This document shows positions 7,532 through 17,593 of a stretch of DNA of 64,000 nucleotides, in pieces. Position 1 is the stretch's first letter, and the number at the start of each line of letters is the position of its first letter. Both the position numbers and the translations under genes were made by a program. Source of the stretch: an uncultured Muribaculaceae bacterium (GTDB lineage: Bacteria; Bacteroidota; Bacteroidia; Bacteroidales; Muribaculaceae). The stretch spans positions 129,933 to 193,932 of the forward strand of contig CAJUKU010000004.1 in assembly GCA_910587425.1 (NCBI GenBank). Direction: 5' to 3'. Under the pieces are notes generated by a model. The model did not search any database. It was not told the origin of the DNA and was given only the letters and a program-made list of their open reading frames with translations.

Positions 7532-10500
7532 ATGTTGCGATTCAACCCCTTCACTTCACACACCGTGAAAGCCATGCTTCTTCTTACGGGCATGGGGTTG
7601 GCGTCGTGCACCGACACCATAGAACCGGAACCGGGTATAGAACCCACAGGAGATTCGGATGTCTTCGGATTCGAGTGGGTATTATCACCGGCGGGAGGTT
7701 CACGATCTGCTGAAGCCACCACAATGCCGGAAGATGACGACCGCATACGCCAGGCGATAGCCATGGAGGGCGACGCCGATGAGCCGCGCTTCCTATACCT
7801 CTCCGTGACCGACCGCAACGAGCCTGAGCGTCTTGCGGCTGAGCGCGCCATAAAGGCTTCCGCCGGGAGGAGCTCACGCGGCACAGAAGTGACGAGCGAC
7901 AATTACCATATATATTATCGCAGCGTGGGTGTGACCGGAATCTGCTTCAACAACGACTGGGAGGAGAACGACGACCATGTGTATTACCTCAACAACGAAA
8001 GGGTGACACGCGGCTTCGCCGACGAGACATCAGCCGACAAATATCTGTGGCGTCCGCAACTCAACTACTATTGGTCGGGCATATCCACACAGCGTATCCG
8101 TTTCTTCACCTACGCCCCCTACTCGGCGGAGACCGTGGTGTTCAATACCGACAAGGTGCGCGAGGGGGAGGCTGCCGAATTCGAGTTCTCGACAGAAACG
8201 GATGTGCTCAAACAGGTGGATCTGAGCGGCGATGCGATAACCTGTCCAGGCAACATGTACCGGACGGTGCCTCTACAGATGCACCACCTGCTGTCGCAGA
8301 TACAATTCTCCATCGGTGACCCTATGCTCGCCGGCACAATCCACAAGATCACCATCAAGGGGGTGAAAGGGAAGGGCACATTCCGCTTCAACGGCAACAC
8401 AAACGTACTTTCCGACCGAAACGACAATCCCGCATCGGTGCGATCCTATTCCCCCGGTGAATGGACTGACCAACACGACCCCATGGAGTTCGTACTTGAG
8501 GATGAGATACCTCTCCCCGGCGACATGCGCGATCCTTCGGAAAAAGGCGATCTGGAGCATTTTGACGATGGGTGCACGCTCGGTCCGTGGTACAGCGACT
8601 CGAATTTTGACGAGAACGGCAATCCGAAACCGATAACATCCGGAAAATGGAACTTCTTCTTCATCCCACAGAAGCTTACGGACGATGTGGTGGTGGAGAT
8701 CGAGATGACACTTGAGGGCACCTCCGTGCCGCTCGTATACCGTGCGAAACTCAACAGCTCGACAGGAACCGTCAACGGTCAGGGCGCGATGACCGAGTGG
8801 AAGCAGGGACACAAGTACAACTATATGATCAGCACGGATGTACTGGTACAGTATTACCTGTATTTCAACGGCACGGACTATGCCAAATACTTCCGCAACC
8901 GCGATGAGGTCGCACAGGGTCAGACTCCCCTTCCCTGGGACTCGCTGTACTTCAAGCCCTCCTACCCGGCGGCGCAGGTCGACGGTTTTGTGGAGAGCTT
9001 CGCCATATTCACTCAGGGACACAGCGAGGATGGCTCACTAATACAGCAGCGCGAGAACCTGCCGTGGCATCCGGTGTATGTGGAACGTCTTGCCGACGGC
9101 ACATTCCGTGAACTGGACACCAAGCCCGACTGGGTGACATTCACCGAGGGAGCCGATATGAAAGGGCATCTGTTTGTGGAGCGCCAGCCGGGATTCCACA
9201 ACAATTCGCGCCACATAAAGATGCGCAATGCTACTCCTGTAGGCACTAAAGAGGCACCCTACGACCTCGCCATGGCTTCGGGCGTTATGACCACCGCCAA
9301 TACATATATAATAAATGCTCCCGGATGGTATTCATTCCCGCTTGTCTACGGCAATGCGATAACCGACGGAGTGGCTAACCCCGCGAGCTGGAGTGTAGAC
9401 GCGGCACCGCAGCCCACGTCATTGCCCGCCGCCGGCTACGACATGAGCCTCATGATGCCGACGCTTCAGGATCACCGCGGACTGCCGATAACCGGACCAT
9501 ATATACCCGCGCAATACCGTGGTGGGATAAAGGTGCTGTGGCAGAACGGATATAATCTCGTGGATCCTGATTCGCTCTCGATCGAGAATGACCGCGTGAG
9601 GTTCTATGTGTCACCGCTGACTATCGGACAGGGCAACTGCGTGATCTCGCTCACCGATCCCGACGGCACAAGCGCATGGGCATGGCATCTGTGGTTTACC
9701 GATTACAACCCGTACATGCCTGATGCTGTCACAGCCGCTACCAACGACAAGGGGGAGTTTTTCGACTTCATGAACGTGAATCTCGGATGGCACTACCCCG
9801 AACCGGATGTGGATGATGATCTTGACCGCGAGGTGTACGTCAGCGCACGCCAGCACCGGCATACATCCGAAGACAAAGGCAATCTAAACCAACCAGTCAA
9901 TGACAACAAGAGCCAGTTCTACACCAAGACACTCACTGCATATAAGGATAAGGATGAAAACGGAGCTGACATAGTAGTGCGCCCGTTCCTGCGCATCAGG
10001 CAGGAGGGCTACGAGGCTACGCGCAGCGGTGTGGCGCCGTTCTGGCAGTGGGGACGCCCGATGCCATCGGCTATCATGCCGCACACACGGTTTGACCAAA
10101 ACATACCACACTCGCAGTTCAACAAGGCGTATGCACGGCGCATATTCAATATCCAGAGCCGCACTGTGGAGATAAAGACACAGAACAACCGCAGGATAAC
10201 CCACTATCCGGAGCCTACGGCTGTGGCTAAGAAGGTTGACCCGATGCAGGAATTCAACGAGGGTCTGCAACACCCGGAATACCTCTATTTCTGGACTCTC
10301 TACGACTTCAAGGATTATGAAGACTCGACAGGACCATGGAACTCGGCTGCCATAGGTCTATGCTGGTGGGGCAACAAGGAGTCAGATCCGACGAAGGGTG
10401 CCCCGAGCAAATCTGACCGCGCAGGAGAGGGGGGCAATGTCATGTACTGGAACCTATGGAGCATGACCAACGACGGCAGAGCATCGAGCATGGCTTCGGA

Positions 10501-10927
10501 GGGCGACAATGTTGTAAAGACCATCTACGACCCATCGCCCGCCGGATTCACAGTGCCGCCTCACAGGGCATACAAGGGCTTCTCAAGCAAGGATATGTAC
10601 GACTGCGATCCCTACGACAGTCATCCGGAGGACGGCTTCGGCTACCACTTCCGCGTTGCTGGTGGGGTGCTGTTCTTCCCTGCTATGGGTTGGCTGGTCG
10701 AGAACTATCCGTGGACAGAGCTGTCATATGGACTCACTGAATGGCCTTACAGGAATTTCGGCGGCGAGCTCATGATGCACTCCGCATCGGCGATGCCTTA
10801 CACCGGCGGAGGCAAAGGGAGTGTCTGTGGATCGTACCATATACAGTATTCCGAAGGGATCGTGGTCAACTACACGAGCTCAGCGATCTGGGGTCAGCCC
10901 ATACGCTGCATCCGCGAGAAAAGATAG
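7532..10927 (+). CDS. Fimbrillin-like lipoprotein with FISUMP-like C-terminus
   Basis: A 1131-residue lipoprotein; the lipobox LASC puts the lipidated Cys at residue 26. Residues about 90-480 carry features of the Mfa-like/fimbrillin family, such as aromatic repeats, a DLSGDAI...PLQMHHLLSQIQF stretch and glycine-rich strands. The C-terminal 140 residues (DPSPAGFTVPP, then aromatic strands, then a closing IRCIREKR) resemble FISUMP (Fibrobacter major paralogous) domains. It probably sits on the cell surface as an adhesin or minor fimbrial component. It is far longer than a structural fimbrillin (about 350-450), so it may act as an anchor or tip protein. It follows the cargo gene at 29 nt. Confidence 0.75.
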   Translation: MLRFNPFTSHTVKAMLLLTGMGLASCTDTIEPEPGIEPTGDSDVFGFEWVLSPAGGSRSAEATTMPEDDDRIRQAIAMEGDADEPRFLYLSVTDRNEPERLAAERAIKASAGRSSRGTEVTSDNYHIYYRSVGVTGICFNNDWEENDDHVYYLNNERVTRGFADETSADKYLWRPQLNYYWSGISTQRIRFFTYAPYSAETVVFNTDKVREGEAAEFEFSTETDVLKQVDLSGDAITCPGNMYRTVPLQMHHLLSQIQFSIGDPMLAGTIHKITIKGVKGKGTFRFNGNTNVLSDRNDNPASVRSYSPGEWTDQHDPMEFVLEDEIPLPGDMRDPSEKGDLEHFDDGCTLGPWYSDSNFDENGNPKPITSGKWNFFFIPQKLTDDVVVEIEMTLEGTSVPLVYRAKLNSSTGTVNGQGAMTEWKQGHKYNYMISTDVLVQYYLYFNGTDYAKYFRNRDEVAQGQTPLPWDSLYFKPSYPAAQVDGFVESFAIFTQGHSEDGSLIQQRENLPWHPVYVERLADGTFRELDTKPDWVTFTEGADMKGHLFVERQPGFHNNSRHIKMRNATPVGTKEAPYDLAMASGVMTTANTYIINAPGWYSFPLVYGNAITDGVANPASWSVDAAPQPTSLPAAGYDMSLMMPTLQDHRGLPITGPYIPAQYRGGIKVLWQNGYNLVDPDSLSIENDRVRFYVSPLTIGQGNCVISLTDPDGTSAWAWHLWFTDYNPYMPDAVTAATNDKGEFFDFMNVNLGWHYPEPDVDDDLDREVYVSARQHRHTSEDKGNLNQPVNDNKSQFYTKTLTAYKDKDENGADIVVRPFLRIRQEGYEATRSGVAPFWQWGRPMPSAIMPHTRFDQNIPHSQFNKAYARRIFNIQSRTVEIKTQNNRRITHYPEPTAVAKKVDPMQEFNEGLQHPEYLYFWTLYDFKDYEDSTGPWNSAAIGLCWWGNKESDPTKGAPSKSDRAGEGGNVMYWNLWSMTNDGRASSMASEGDNVVKTIYDPSPAGFTVPPHRAYKGFSSKDMYDCDPYDSHPEDGFGYHFRVAGGVLFFPAMGWLVENYPWTELSYGLTEWPYRNFGGELMMHSASAMPYTGGGKGSVCGSYHIQYSEGIVVNYTSSAIWGQPIRCIREKR

Positions 10928-10977
10928 CGCTCCGGTTTTTTAGGCATTGCCATGCTGTGCGTTGTCAACATTTGTGC

Positions 10978-10985
10978 TAATTTTG
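10978..10985 (+). promoter_or_regulatory. -7 box abutting a start codon (possible leaderless mRNA)
   Basis: TAATTTTG ends six bases before the ATG at 10992. In Bacteroidota, transcription starts about 5-7 nt after this box, which would place the 5' end on or next to the start codon. No good -33 element is visible at 19-21 nt. Confidence 0.5.
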
Positions 10986-10991
10986 CACATA

Positions 10992-12329
10992 ATGAAACTG
11001 AAACGCCACATAGTCGCCATTGACGACAATGCCGGAGTGCGCACCGCACTCGAGATACTGCTTGCGCAACGATTTGCCACGGTCATCACTCTCCCCCACC
11101 CCGACAAGCTCCGGCAGAGCGTTGCCGGGAATGGCATACCGGATGCCATACTGCTCGACATGAACTACCGTAGCCGCACCAACGACGGCAACGAGGGATT
11201 GTACTGGCTGGGGGAGATACGCAAGGAGCTGCCTGAAGTGCCGGTGGTGCTAATGACGGCATTCGCCGATATCGACCTCGCTGTGCGCGGCATAAAGGAT
11301 GGCGCCTCGGATTTCATCGTAAAGCCGTGGGACAACGACCGGCTTATAGCCACGCTTGAGTCTGTAACGTCTAAAAACAACCATGGCAAGGAGAGTAAGA
11401 CCACGTCAGCCGCTCTTATGGACTGGGGTGTATCGGAATCGATGTCGCGTCTGCGCGAGCTTGTGGAGAAAATAGCGCCGACGGATGCCAACGTGTTCAT
11501 CACCGGCGAGAACGGCACGGGAAAGGAGGTACTGGCACGCGAGATCCACAGGCTTTCGCGCCGGAGCAATGCGGGATTTCTCACCGTAGATCTCGGCTCT
11601 CTCCCCGCCACGCTTTTCGAGAGCGAACTGTTCGGTCACCGGAAAGGCTCATTTACCGGCGCTACAGCCGACCGTAAAGGAAAATTCGCCGATGCTTCGG
11701 GCGGTACACTGTTTCTCGATGAGATCGGCAATCTCGCGCCGGAACTACAGCCCAAGATGCTCACCGCGCTGCAGACCCGCAGCGTCGTGCCAGTAGGAGC
11801 CTCGCGTCCTGAACCTATCGATGTGCGGCTCATATCAGCTACCAATGCTGATGTCGACGCGATGGTAACATCCGGTAAATTCCGCGAGGATCTGATGTAC
11901 CGTATAGATACCATACGCCTCCACATACCCGCATTGCGCGAGCGCCCGGAAGACATTCCACGCCTCGCCGCGAGATTTACTGATGAATATAGTGCCACGT
12001 ACGGCAAGCCCGGACTGACACTTGCCGACGATGCCATTGACCTCCTCAGCCGTTACCCTTGGTATGGAAACGTGCGGCAACTGCGTCATGCTGTCGAGAA
12101 AGCGGTAATACTTTCTGATAATTCCCGCCTTACAGCCGCCGACTTCCGGCTCTCAGCGCCAAAGACACCTCCGACGGCACAGACGGCAGCATCAACGCTT
12201 GAGGATATGGAGCGTGCCATGATCGTCGAGGCGATCGCAGCCTGCAACGGCAACCTCAGCTCGGCGGCGCTAAGACTTGGAATCACACGACAGACGCTGT
12301 ACAACAAAATGAAGCGTTACGCCTTATGA
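10992..12329 (+). CDS. NtrC-family sigma-54-dependent response regulator
   Basis: 445 residues in the classic order. The receiver domain (1-125) has Asp11-Asp12, phospho-acceptor Asp56 (LLDMN) and Lys111. The AAA+ activator domain has Walker A GENGTGKE at 172-179, a sigma-54 contact loop GSFTGA at 219-224 (Ser in place of the usual Ala) and Walker B GTLFLDEIG. A C-terminal Fis-type helix-turn-helix ends the protein (SSAALRLGITRQTLYNKM). It should bind enhancers and drive RpoN promoters once phosphorylated. The partner kinase gene overlaps its stop by 4 nt. An in-frame ATG at 10947 was set aside because a -7 box lies between it and 10992. Its targets cannot be read from the sequence; the upstream envelope operon is a candidate. 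Confidence 0.92.
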   Translation: MKLKRHIVAIDDNAGVRTALEILLAQRFATVITLPHPDKLRQSVAGNGIPDAILLDMNYRSRTNDGNEGLYWLGEIRKELPEVPVVLMTAFADIDLAVRGIKDGASDFIVKPWDNDRLIATLESVTSKNNHGKESKTTSAALMDWGVSESMSRLRELVEKIAPTDANVFITGENGTGKEVLAREIHRLSRRSNAGFLTVDLGSLPATLFESELFGHRKGSFTGATADRKGKFADASGGTLFLDEIGNLAPELQPKMLTALQTRSVVPVGASRPEPIDVRLISATNADVDAMVTSGKFREDLMYRIDTIRLHIPALRERPEDIPRLAARFTDEYSATYGKPGLTLADDAIDLLSRYPWYGNVRQLRHAVEKAVILSDNSRLTAADFRLSAPKTPPTAQTAASTLEDMERAMIVEAIAACNGNLSSAALRLGITRQTLYNKMKRYAL

Positions 12330-13612
12330 ACCGTTGCTCAATATATATCGCGGCATCGGTTGCGTGTGCATTTTGCGCCGGTCTGCTTCTTGGTTTGCAC
12401 AAAGTGGATTTCACCGTGGCAGCAGCAATCGCCGCTATAATATTTGCTGCCATTGCCGTAAGATATACACGCCGACAGAGGCAATCTGTGGAGCTTATGC
12501 TCGGGGCTGTCCGTAATCATGATACCACGCTCCGCCTTCACGGTGATGGCTCCGTCATAGATGACCAGCTCAACGAGATTGCGGAAATACTCCATGATGT
12601 GCGCCGCCAGGCTTACGAAAGTGAATGCACCTACAGCACCATATTCAACCGGATAAGCGCCGCAGTGCTTGTGGTCGATAATGCCGGATTCGTGCGTATG
12701 GTAAACAATGCGGCACTGCGCCTGTTCGGTGTAGAGGTTATGCCACATCTCGACACTCTTGCACGCATAGATCCGCGTCTACCCATTCTGCTTGGCAACG
12801 CTACCCACGGATCACGAATAAATTTCTCGCTGCCACCTTCGGCAGAGCTTGTGATAACCACTACACTCGAGGAGATCGCCGGCGAACCGATGAAGATATT
12901 TCTCGCGGATAACATAGGCGCCGAACTGCAACAGGCTGAGACCGAATCGTGGGTTAAGCTGACCCGCGTACTTATCCATGAGATCACCAACTCCCTGACC
13001 CCGATAGTATCGATAGCACGCACACTGACCGATGAGCACGCACTCTCGCAGGAGCATCAGCGTGGTATAGACACAATCGGGCTTACAGCCCGGAATCTGA
13101 TGGAATTCGTCGAATCGTTCCGCACGTTCAGCCATACACCGAAGGCTCGTCCCGAGCCGATAGAACTGCTTCCGTTCCTTACTGGTCAGGTTGAGGCGGC
13201 ACGCACAACAATACCCGCAGGGATCCGCATCAGCCTCTCAGTAAAGCCACGCGACCTGATGATCTACGCAGATCCCGGTATGACCGCACGCGTGATCACC
13301 AATATCATCAATAACGCAGCGGCTGCATTGACCGACAGCGAAACCGGCAGCGTAAAGGATGGAGCGGAAATAACTATCAACGCGAGCTGCGACGATGCGG
13401 AGAATGTGCTTATCGATATAGCCAACAATGGTGAACAGATCTCAACAGACAACACTTCGAGAATATTCACCCCGTTTTTCTCAACCCGCAGCAACGGTCA
13501 GGGAATAGGACTGGCGCTCTGCAAGCAGCTTATGCGCGCCCAATCAGCCACGATCACTCTCCTGCCCTACACCCACTCGCCACTGACCACATTCCGCCTC
13601 ACATTCCCTTGA
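12326..13612 (+). CDS. NtrY-like sensor histidine kinase
   Basis: 428 residues. Two N-terminal membrane helices (about 6-24 and 28-46) are separated by only a few residues, so there is almost no periplasmic sensor. A linker and a PAS-like domain follow (about 100-195). The dimerisation helix carries the phospho-accepting His218 in HEITNSLTP, and the ATPase domain has an N box (ITNIINNAAAAL) and a G box (GQGIGLALCKQL). The ATG overlaps the stop of the regulator gene (ATGA), indicating translational coupling. With no visible extracellular domain it probably senses a membrane or cytoplasmic cue. It ends before a strong bidirectional terminator. Confidence 0.9.
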   Translation: MNRCSIYIAASVACAFCAGLLLGLHKVDFTVAAAIAAIIFAAIAVRYTRRQRQSVELMLGAVRNHDTTLRLHGDGSVIDDQLNEIAEILHDVRRQAYESECTYSTIFNRISAAVLVVDNAGFVRMVNNAALRLFGVEVMPHLDTLARIDPRLPILLGNATHGSRINFSLPPSAELVITTTLEEIAGEPMKIFLADNIGAELQQAETESWVKLTRVLIHEITNSLTPIVSIARTLTDEHALSQEHQRGIDTIGLTARNLMEFVESFRTFSHTPKARPEPIELLPFLTGQVEAARTTIPAGIRISLSVKPRDLMIYADPGMTARVITNIINNAAAALTDSETGSVKDGAEITINASCDDAENVLIDIANNGEQISTDNTSRIFTPFFSTRSNGQGIGLALCKQLMRAQSATITLLPYTHSPLTTFRLTFP

Positions 13613-13649
13613 TGCAGCGGAATTCCGGCAATCACATTCATACAAATAT

Positions 13650-13694
13650 AAAGAGATCGGTCAGGAGCATTGCTCCTGACCGATCTCTTTATTT
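13650..13694. terminator. Bidirectional intrinsic terminator
   Basis: A near-perfect palindrome: AAAGAGATCGGTCAGGAGCA (13650-13669) with its complement at 13671-13690, flanked by T-rich sequence on both strands. It separates the convergent kinase gene and OmpA/TPR lipoprotein gene. Confidence 0.9.
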
Positions 13695-13728
13695 AACCGG
13701 TAGATTACCGGATTATGTTTCTACAGGC

Positions 13729-15417
13729 TTAGTTGAGCACACCAGTAAGGTTGAACTTGGTGAACTCGATGTCGTTTGCAGCCTGCTTAGCCATCGCGGG
13801 ATCGAGCTTCACAGCCTCGCGGAGCGATGAAGTCACCATCTGCGAGTTGTTGGTGCGTGCACCGAGAACAGCCATGAGGTAGTAGGTTGTAGCATCGGGC
13901 TTGGCGATAGCTGAGAGAGTGTTCTTAGCCTTGCTGTAATCCTTGGTGAGGATCTGCGCGAGGGCAGCGTTGTTTGTCTTGCTTGCGCCGAATGCCTTGA
14001 CAGCAGCAGCGGCATCACCCTGCTTGAGGTAGTACACACCGAGAGCGTCACCGAGTTCCTTAAGACCACCGGCATTGCCGAAGTTGCTCTTGGCAGCGCT
14101 GTAATCCTGCTTGAGGAGAGCGATGAGACCTTCGTTCATCTGCACCTCAGCAGCACGGGGAGAAATCTTCTCAGCCTTAGCGAAGTTAGCTTTGGCGCCT
14201 TCGAAGTCACCCTGCTCATAGAGAACCACACCGAGGTTGTTGTAACCGCGGAAATCGTTGGGATAAAGCTTTGTGCAAGCGGTGTAGATAGCCTTCTGAC
14301 GGTTGAGGTCGTCGGTGAGTGTAGCAGCATAGAGAAGTTCGTCAACACTGAGTTTTGCAGGATCGCTGTTGAAAAGAGCGTTGATCTCAGCATCGCTCTT
14401 GCCGATAACGTTCACAGAAGCTGTGATGCGTGAGTAGCGGAGCTGCGGGAGGATCTCATCAGCGAGAGTCTCGAACACATTTGCGAGATTGCGGATCTCA
14501 CGCTCGCGCTCCTCGGGATCCTTGTACATCGAGAGAACGCTCAGGATGAGCTGCTTGTCCTGGATATTGCTTGCAGCGACAAGCTTCTGGAAACCTTCCC
14601 AGTCCTCGGGAGTGAAAGAAGCGGTGAGTTCACCGAACTCAGTGATCTTATCTTTCTTCAGGCGACCCTCGACATATTTGGTTGTGTTCTGCTCACGACG
14701 CTGTGCGAGTTCCTCGTTGAAAGAGTAAGAACCGTCGGGCGAAGCGTAGCTCGAAACGTCGATGCCCTCGATCACGCGCGAAGTGTCAGCGTGAACGGCA
14801 GCAAGATCCTTGTTGAATGCCTCCATCTGTGAGGTCTTGAGCTCACCGGGACGGATGTTAGCCTGATTGATGAGGAAGCGGATGTCAGCGCTGTATTTCT
14901 CATTGATGATGCGCTGGAAAGCATCGGGAGCGATAGCGGGCTCAACTGTGGCAGCAGTTGCAAGAGCGGCAGTAGCGATAACGCCGTCGGCAACCTTGAC
15001 ACGGGGAAGGACATACTGCTTGTTGCCCTGTGTCACGCTGAAGTCGAGGAAGAGTTCGCTTTTCTGCATCTCAGGCATGTAGATGAAGCTAACGGGGATA
15101 GTCACGTTTCCGCCGCGGTCGTAGGAAACCACTGTGTTGTTACCGCGCACCTTCTCGCCCTGGAAAGCCACAGGCGCACCGGCTGTCTGGTAATTGCCGT
15201 AGACAAGTACGGGTGTGACTGTAACTGTTGCGTTCTTTACAAAGAACTTCGCGGGAACGTTGCCCGTAACGGTGGCAGGGATCTGTGTGCCCACCACTTC
15301 AAGAGGATTGGGATTTGTAGTGAAATAATCACTCTTGAACTGATTCATCTTCTTGCCGCAACCGCTGACTGCCACCGCAAGAGCGACAGTAAGAGTGAGA
15401 CCTAAAGTTTTTTTCAT
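13729..15417 (-). CDS. Envelope lipoprotein with OmpA-like segment and TPR repeats
   Basis: 562 residues from ATG 15417, which gives a clean lipoprotein signal (MKKTLGLTL...AVSGC, Cys20); the ORF extends 25 codons further upstream without a signal. The N-terminal part is beta-rich. Around residues 235-260 a segment IDVSSYASPDGS...NEELAQRRE resembles the peptidoglycan-associated OmpA-like motif seen in Bacteroidales. The C-terminal 200 residues form several TPR units (for example YNNLGVVLYEQGDFEGAKANFAKA). It is likely anchored to the outer membrane and contacts peptidoglycan or partner proteins; similar architectures occur in proteins near T9SS components. It stands alone with its own -7 box and a terminator. 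Confidence 0.75.
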   Translation of the reverse strand: MKKTLGLTLTVALAVAVSGCGKKMNQFKSDYFTTNPNPLEVVGTQIPATVTGNVPAKFFVKNATVTVTPVLVYGNYQTAGAPVAFQGEKVRGNNTVVSYDRGGNVTIPVSFIYMPEMQKSELFLDFSVTQGNKQYVLPRVKVADGVIATAALATAATVEPAIAPDAFQRIINEKYSADIRFLINQANIRPGELKTSQMEAFNKDLAAVHADTSRVIEGIDVSSYASPDGSYSFNEELAQRREQNTTKYVEGRLKKDKITEFGELTASFTPEDWEGFQKLVAASNIQDKQLILSVLSMYKDPEEREREIRNLANVFETLADEILPQLRYSRITASVNVIGKSDAEINALFNSDPAKLSVDELLYAATLTDDLNRQKAIYTACTKLYPNDFRGYNNLGVVLYEQGDFEGAKANFAKAEKISPRAAEVQMNEGLIALLKQDYSAAKSNFGNAGGLKELGDALGVYYLKQGDAAAAVKAFGASKTNNAALAQILTKDYSKAKNTLSAIAKPDATTYYLMAVLGARTNNSQMVTSSLREAVKLDPAMAKQAANDIEFTKFNLTGVLN

Positions 15418-15476
15418 AATTAATCTTGGGTATATAGGTAATAAATTACATTTACTGCACCAGGGTATTTGAATTG

Positions 15477-15484
15477 CAAAGTTA
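15477..15484 (-). promoter_or_regulatory. -7 box of the OmpA/TPR lipoprotein gene
   Basis: The minus strand reads TAACTTTGC, the best form of the Bacteroidota -7 element, 60 nt before the ATG at 15417. It supports 15417 as the start, since the in-frame ORF upstream would overlap the box. A -33 TTTG at normal spacing is not seen. Confidence 0.6.
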
Positions 15485-15589
15485 GTAAACAAATGTGAAC
15501 CTATAGAGACATGCCACCGATTTTTTTACAAATTTGTGTTAATTGCCAAATAATGCCGGAAATAAATATATAAACCGACAAATATTCAC

Positions 15590-15597
15590 TATTTTTG
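15590..15597 (+). promoter_or_regulatory. -7 box upstream of speA
   Basis: TATTTTTG fits TAnnTTTG and lies 58 nt before the speA ATG, in the 238-nt gap between divergent genes. The -33 region is A/T-rich without a clear TTTG. Confidence 0.45.
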
Positions 15598-15655
15598 CTG
15601 CTTGAAACCAGATTACATCATAATAAAAACTACATAATAACGCATACTTCCAAGA

Positions 15656-17554
15656 ATGAGAAAATGGCGCATTGAGGACAGCTCAGAGCTGTACAACATC
15701 AACGGCTGGGGCTTGAAATACTTCTCGATCAACGAGAAAGGGCATGTGGCAGTGACACCACGCGAGGGCTATGCATCTGTCGACCTTAAAGAGGTGATGG
15801 ATGAGCTTCAGGTGCGCGACGTGACGTCGCCCGTGCTGCTGCGTTTCCCCGACATTCTCGACAACCGTATCGAGAAAATCTCGCGCTGTTTCCGCCAGGC
15901 TGCCGATGAGTACGGCTACAAGGCTCAGAACTTCATCATTTACCCCATCAAGGTGAACCAGATGCGCCCGGTCGTGGAGGAGATCGTCAGCCACGGACGA
16001 AAGTTCAATATCGGACTTGAAGCAGGTTCAAAACCGGAACTCCATGCGGTTCTCGCGACCAACATCGCTGACAACGCCCTTATAATCTGCAACGGCTACA
16101 AGGATGAGAAATTTGTGGAACTTGCGTTGCTCGCCCAGAAGATGGGACGCCGCATATTCCTCGTTGTGGAAAAGCTCAATGAGCTAACACTGATAGCTGA
16201 AGTGGCAAAGCGCCTGAAGATTGTGCCGAACGTGGGAATACGCATCAAACTGTCTTCAACCGGTGCCGGAAAATGGGAAGAATCAGGAGGTGATCAGTCG
16301 AAGTTCGGACTCAACTCCAGCGAACTGCTTGAAGCACTCGACTTCCTCGCCACCCACAAGATGACCGAGAGCCTGCGACTGGTTCACTTCCATATAGGCA
16401 GCCAGGTCACAAAGATACGCCGCATCAAAAACGCCCTCCGCGAGGCTACGCAGTTCTACGCCCAGCTCTCGAAGATGGGATTCAACATAGAGTTCATGGA
16501 TATCGGCGGAGGTCTCGGCGTGGATTACGACGGCACCCGCAACTCGGCATCGGAAAGCTCGATGAACTACTCCATACAGGAGTATGCCAACGATGCGGTG
16601 TCGGCTCTTGTCGATGTATGCCAGAAAAACAACCTGCCTCAGCCGAATATCATAACCGAGAGCGGACGTTCGCTCGCCGCACACCATTCCGTGCTCGTGT
16701 TCGAGGTGCTTGAGACCACATCGCTACCATCATGGAAAGACAGCCGTGAGCTTCCGGAAGACGCACATGAACTCACACGCGAGCTTTACGATATCTGGGA
16801 TCGCCTGAACCAGCCACGCCTGTTCGAGAGCTGGCACGACGCGCTGCAGATACGTGAGGAAGCGCTTGACCTGTTCAGTCTCGGTATGCTTGACCTCCGT
16901 ACCCGCGCACAGATCGAGCAACTGTTCTGGTCCATAGCCCGCGAGGTCGGTGAAATGGCAGCAGGGATGCGTCATGCACCTGAGGAGCTGCGCAAGATAG
17001 CCCGGCAACTCCCCGACAAGTATTTCTGCAACTTCTCGCTGTTCCAGTCACTCCCCGACTCCTGGGCGATCGACCAGGTATTCCCGATCATGCCTATCGG
17101 ACGACTCGACGAGAAGCCGACACGCACATGCACGATCCAGGATATCACTTGCGACAGCGACGGTAAGATAGCCAATTTCATCACCGCACACGGCACGTCG
17201 CCATCGCTGCCGGTGCACAACGTGCGCGAGGGAGAACCATATTATATGGGCGTGTTCCTTGTGGGCGCATATCAGGAGATACTCGGCGACATGCACAATC
17301 TTTTCGGCGACACCAACGCAGTGCATATAAGTGTCTACCGTGACCATTACGAGATAGACCGTGTGATCGACGGCGAGACTGTAGCCGAGGTGCTCGACTA
17401 TGTGGAGTTCAATCCCAAGAAACTTGTACGCAACGTCGAGACCTGGGTAACCGCATCGATGAAAGCCGGCAAGATCTCTCCCGAGGAGGGACGCGAATTT
17501 CTCAGCAATTACCGTTCGGGCCTCTACGGTTACACCTATCTTGAGAAAGAATAA
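15656..17554 (+). CDS. speA: Biosynthetic arginine decarboxylase
   Basis: 632 residues, the normal length of SpeA, a PLP enzyme of the alanine-racemase fold that converts arginine to agmatine at the head of the agmatine route to putrescine and spermidine. The N-terminus (WRIEDSSELYNINGWG) is typical. The PLP-binding lysine is Lys99 in YPIKVNQ. The glycine loop DIGGGLGVDYDGT and the C-terminal HNVREGEPYYMGVFLVGAYQE region with the second-subunit active-site residues are intact. truA follows after 39 nt in the same direction. Confidence 0.96.
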   Translation: MRKWRIEDSSELYNINGWGLKYFSINEKGHVAVTPREGYASVDLKEVMDELQVRDVTSPVLLRFPDILDNRIEKISRCFRQAADEYGYKAQNFIIYPIKVNQMRPVVEEIVSHGRKFNIGLEAGSKPELHAVLATNIADNALIICNGYKDEKFVELALLAQKMGRRIFLVVEKLNELTLIAEVAKRLKIVPNVGIRIKLSSTGAGKWEESGGDQSKFGLNSSELLEALDFLATHKMTESLRLVHFHIGSQVTKIRRIKNALREATQFYAQLSKMGFNIEFMDIGGGLGVDYDGTRNSASESSMNYSIQEYANDAVSALVDVCQKNNLPQPNIITESGRSLAAHHSVLVFEVLETTSLPSWKDSRELPEDAHELTRELYDIWDRLNQPRLFESWHDALQIREEALDLFSLGMLDLRTRAQIEQLFWSIAREVGEMAAGMRHAPEELRKIARQLPDKYFCNFSLFQSLPDSWAIDQVFPIMPIGRLDEKPTRTCTIQDITCDSDGKIANFITAHGTSPSLPVHNVREGEPYYMGVFLVGAYQEILGDMHNLFGDTNAVHISVYRDHYEIDRVIDGETVAEVLDYVEFNPKKLVRNVETWVTASMKAGKISPEEGREFLSNYRSGLYGYTYLEKE

Positions 17555-17593
17555 CGGCTTACCGCCAATATTCACCCACACATACACAGGATA

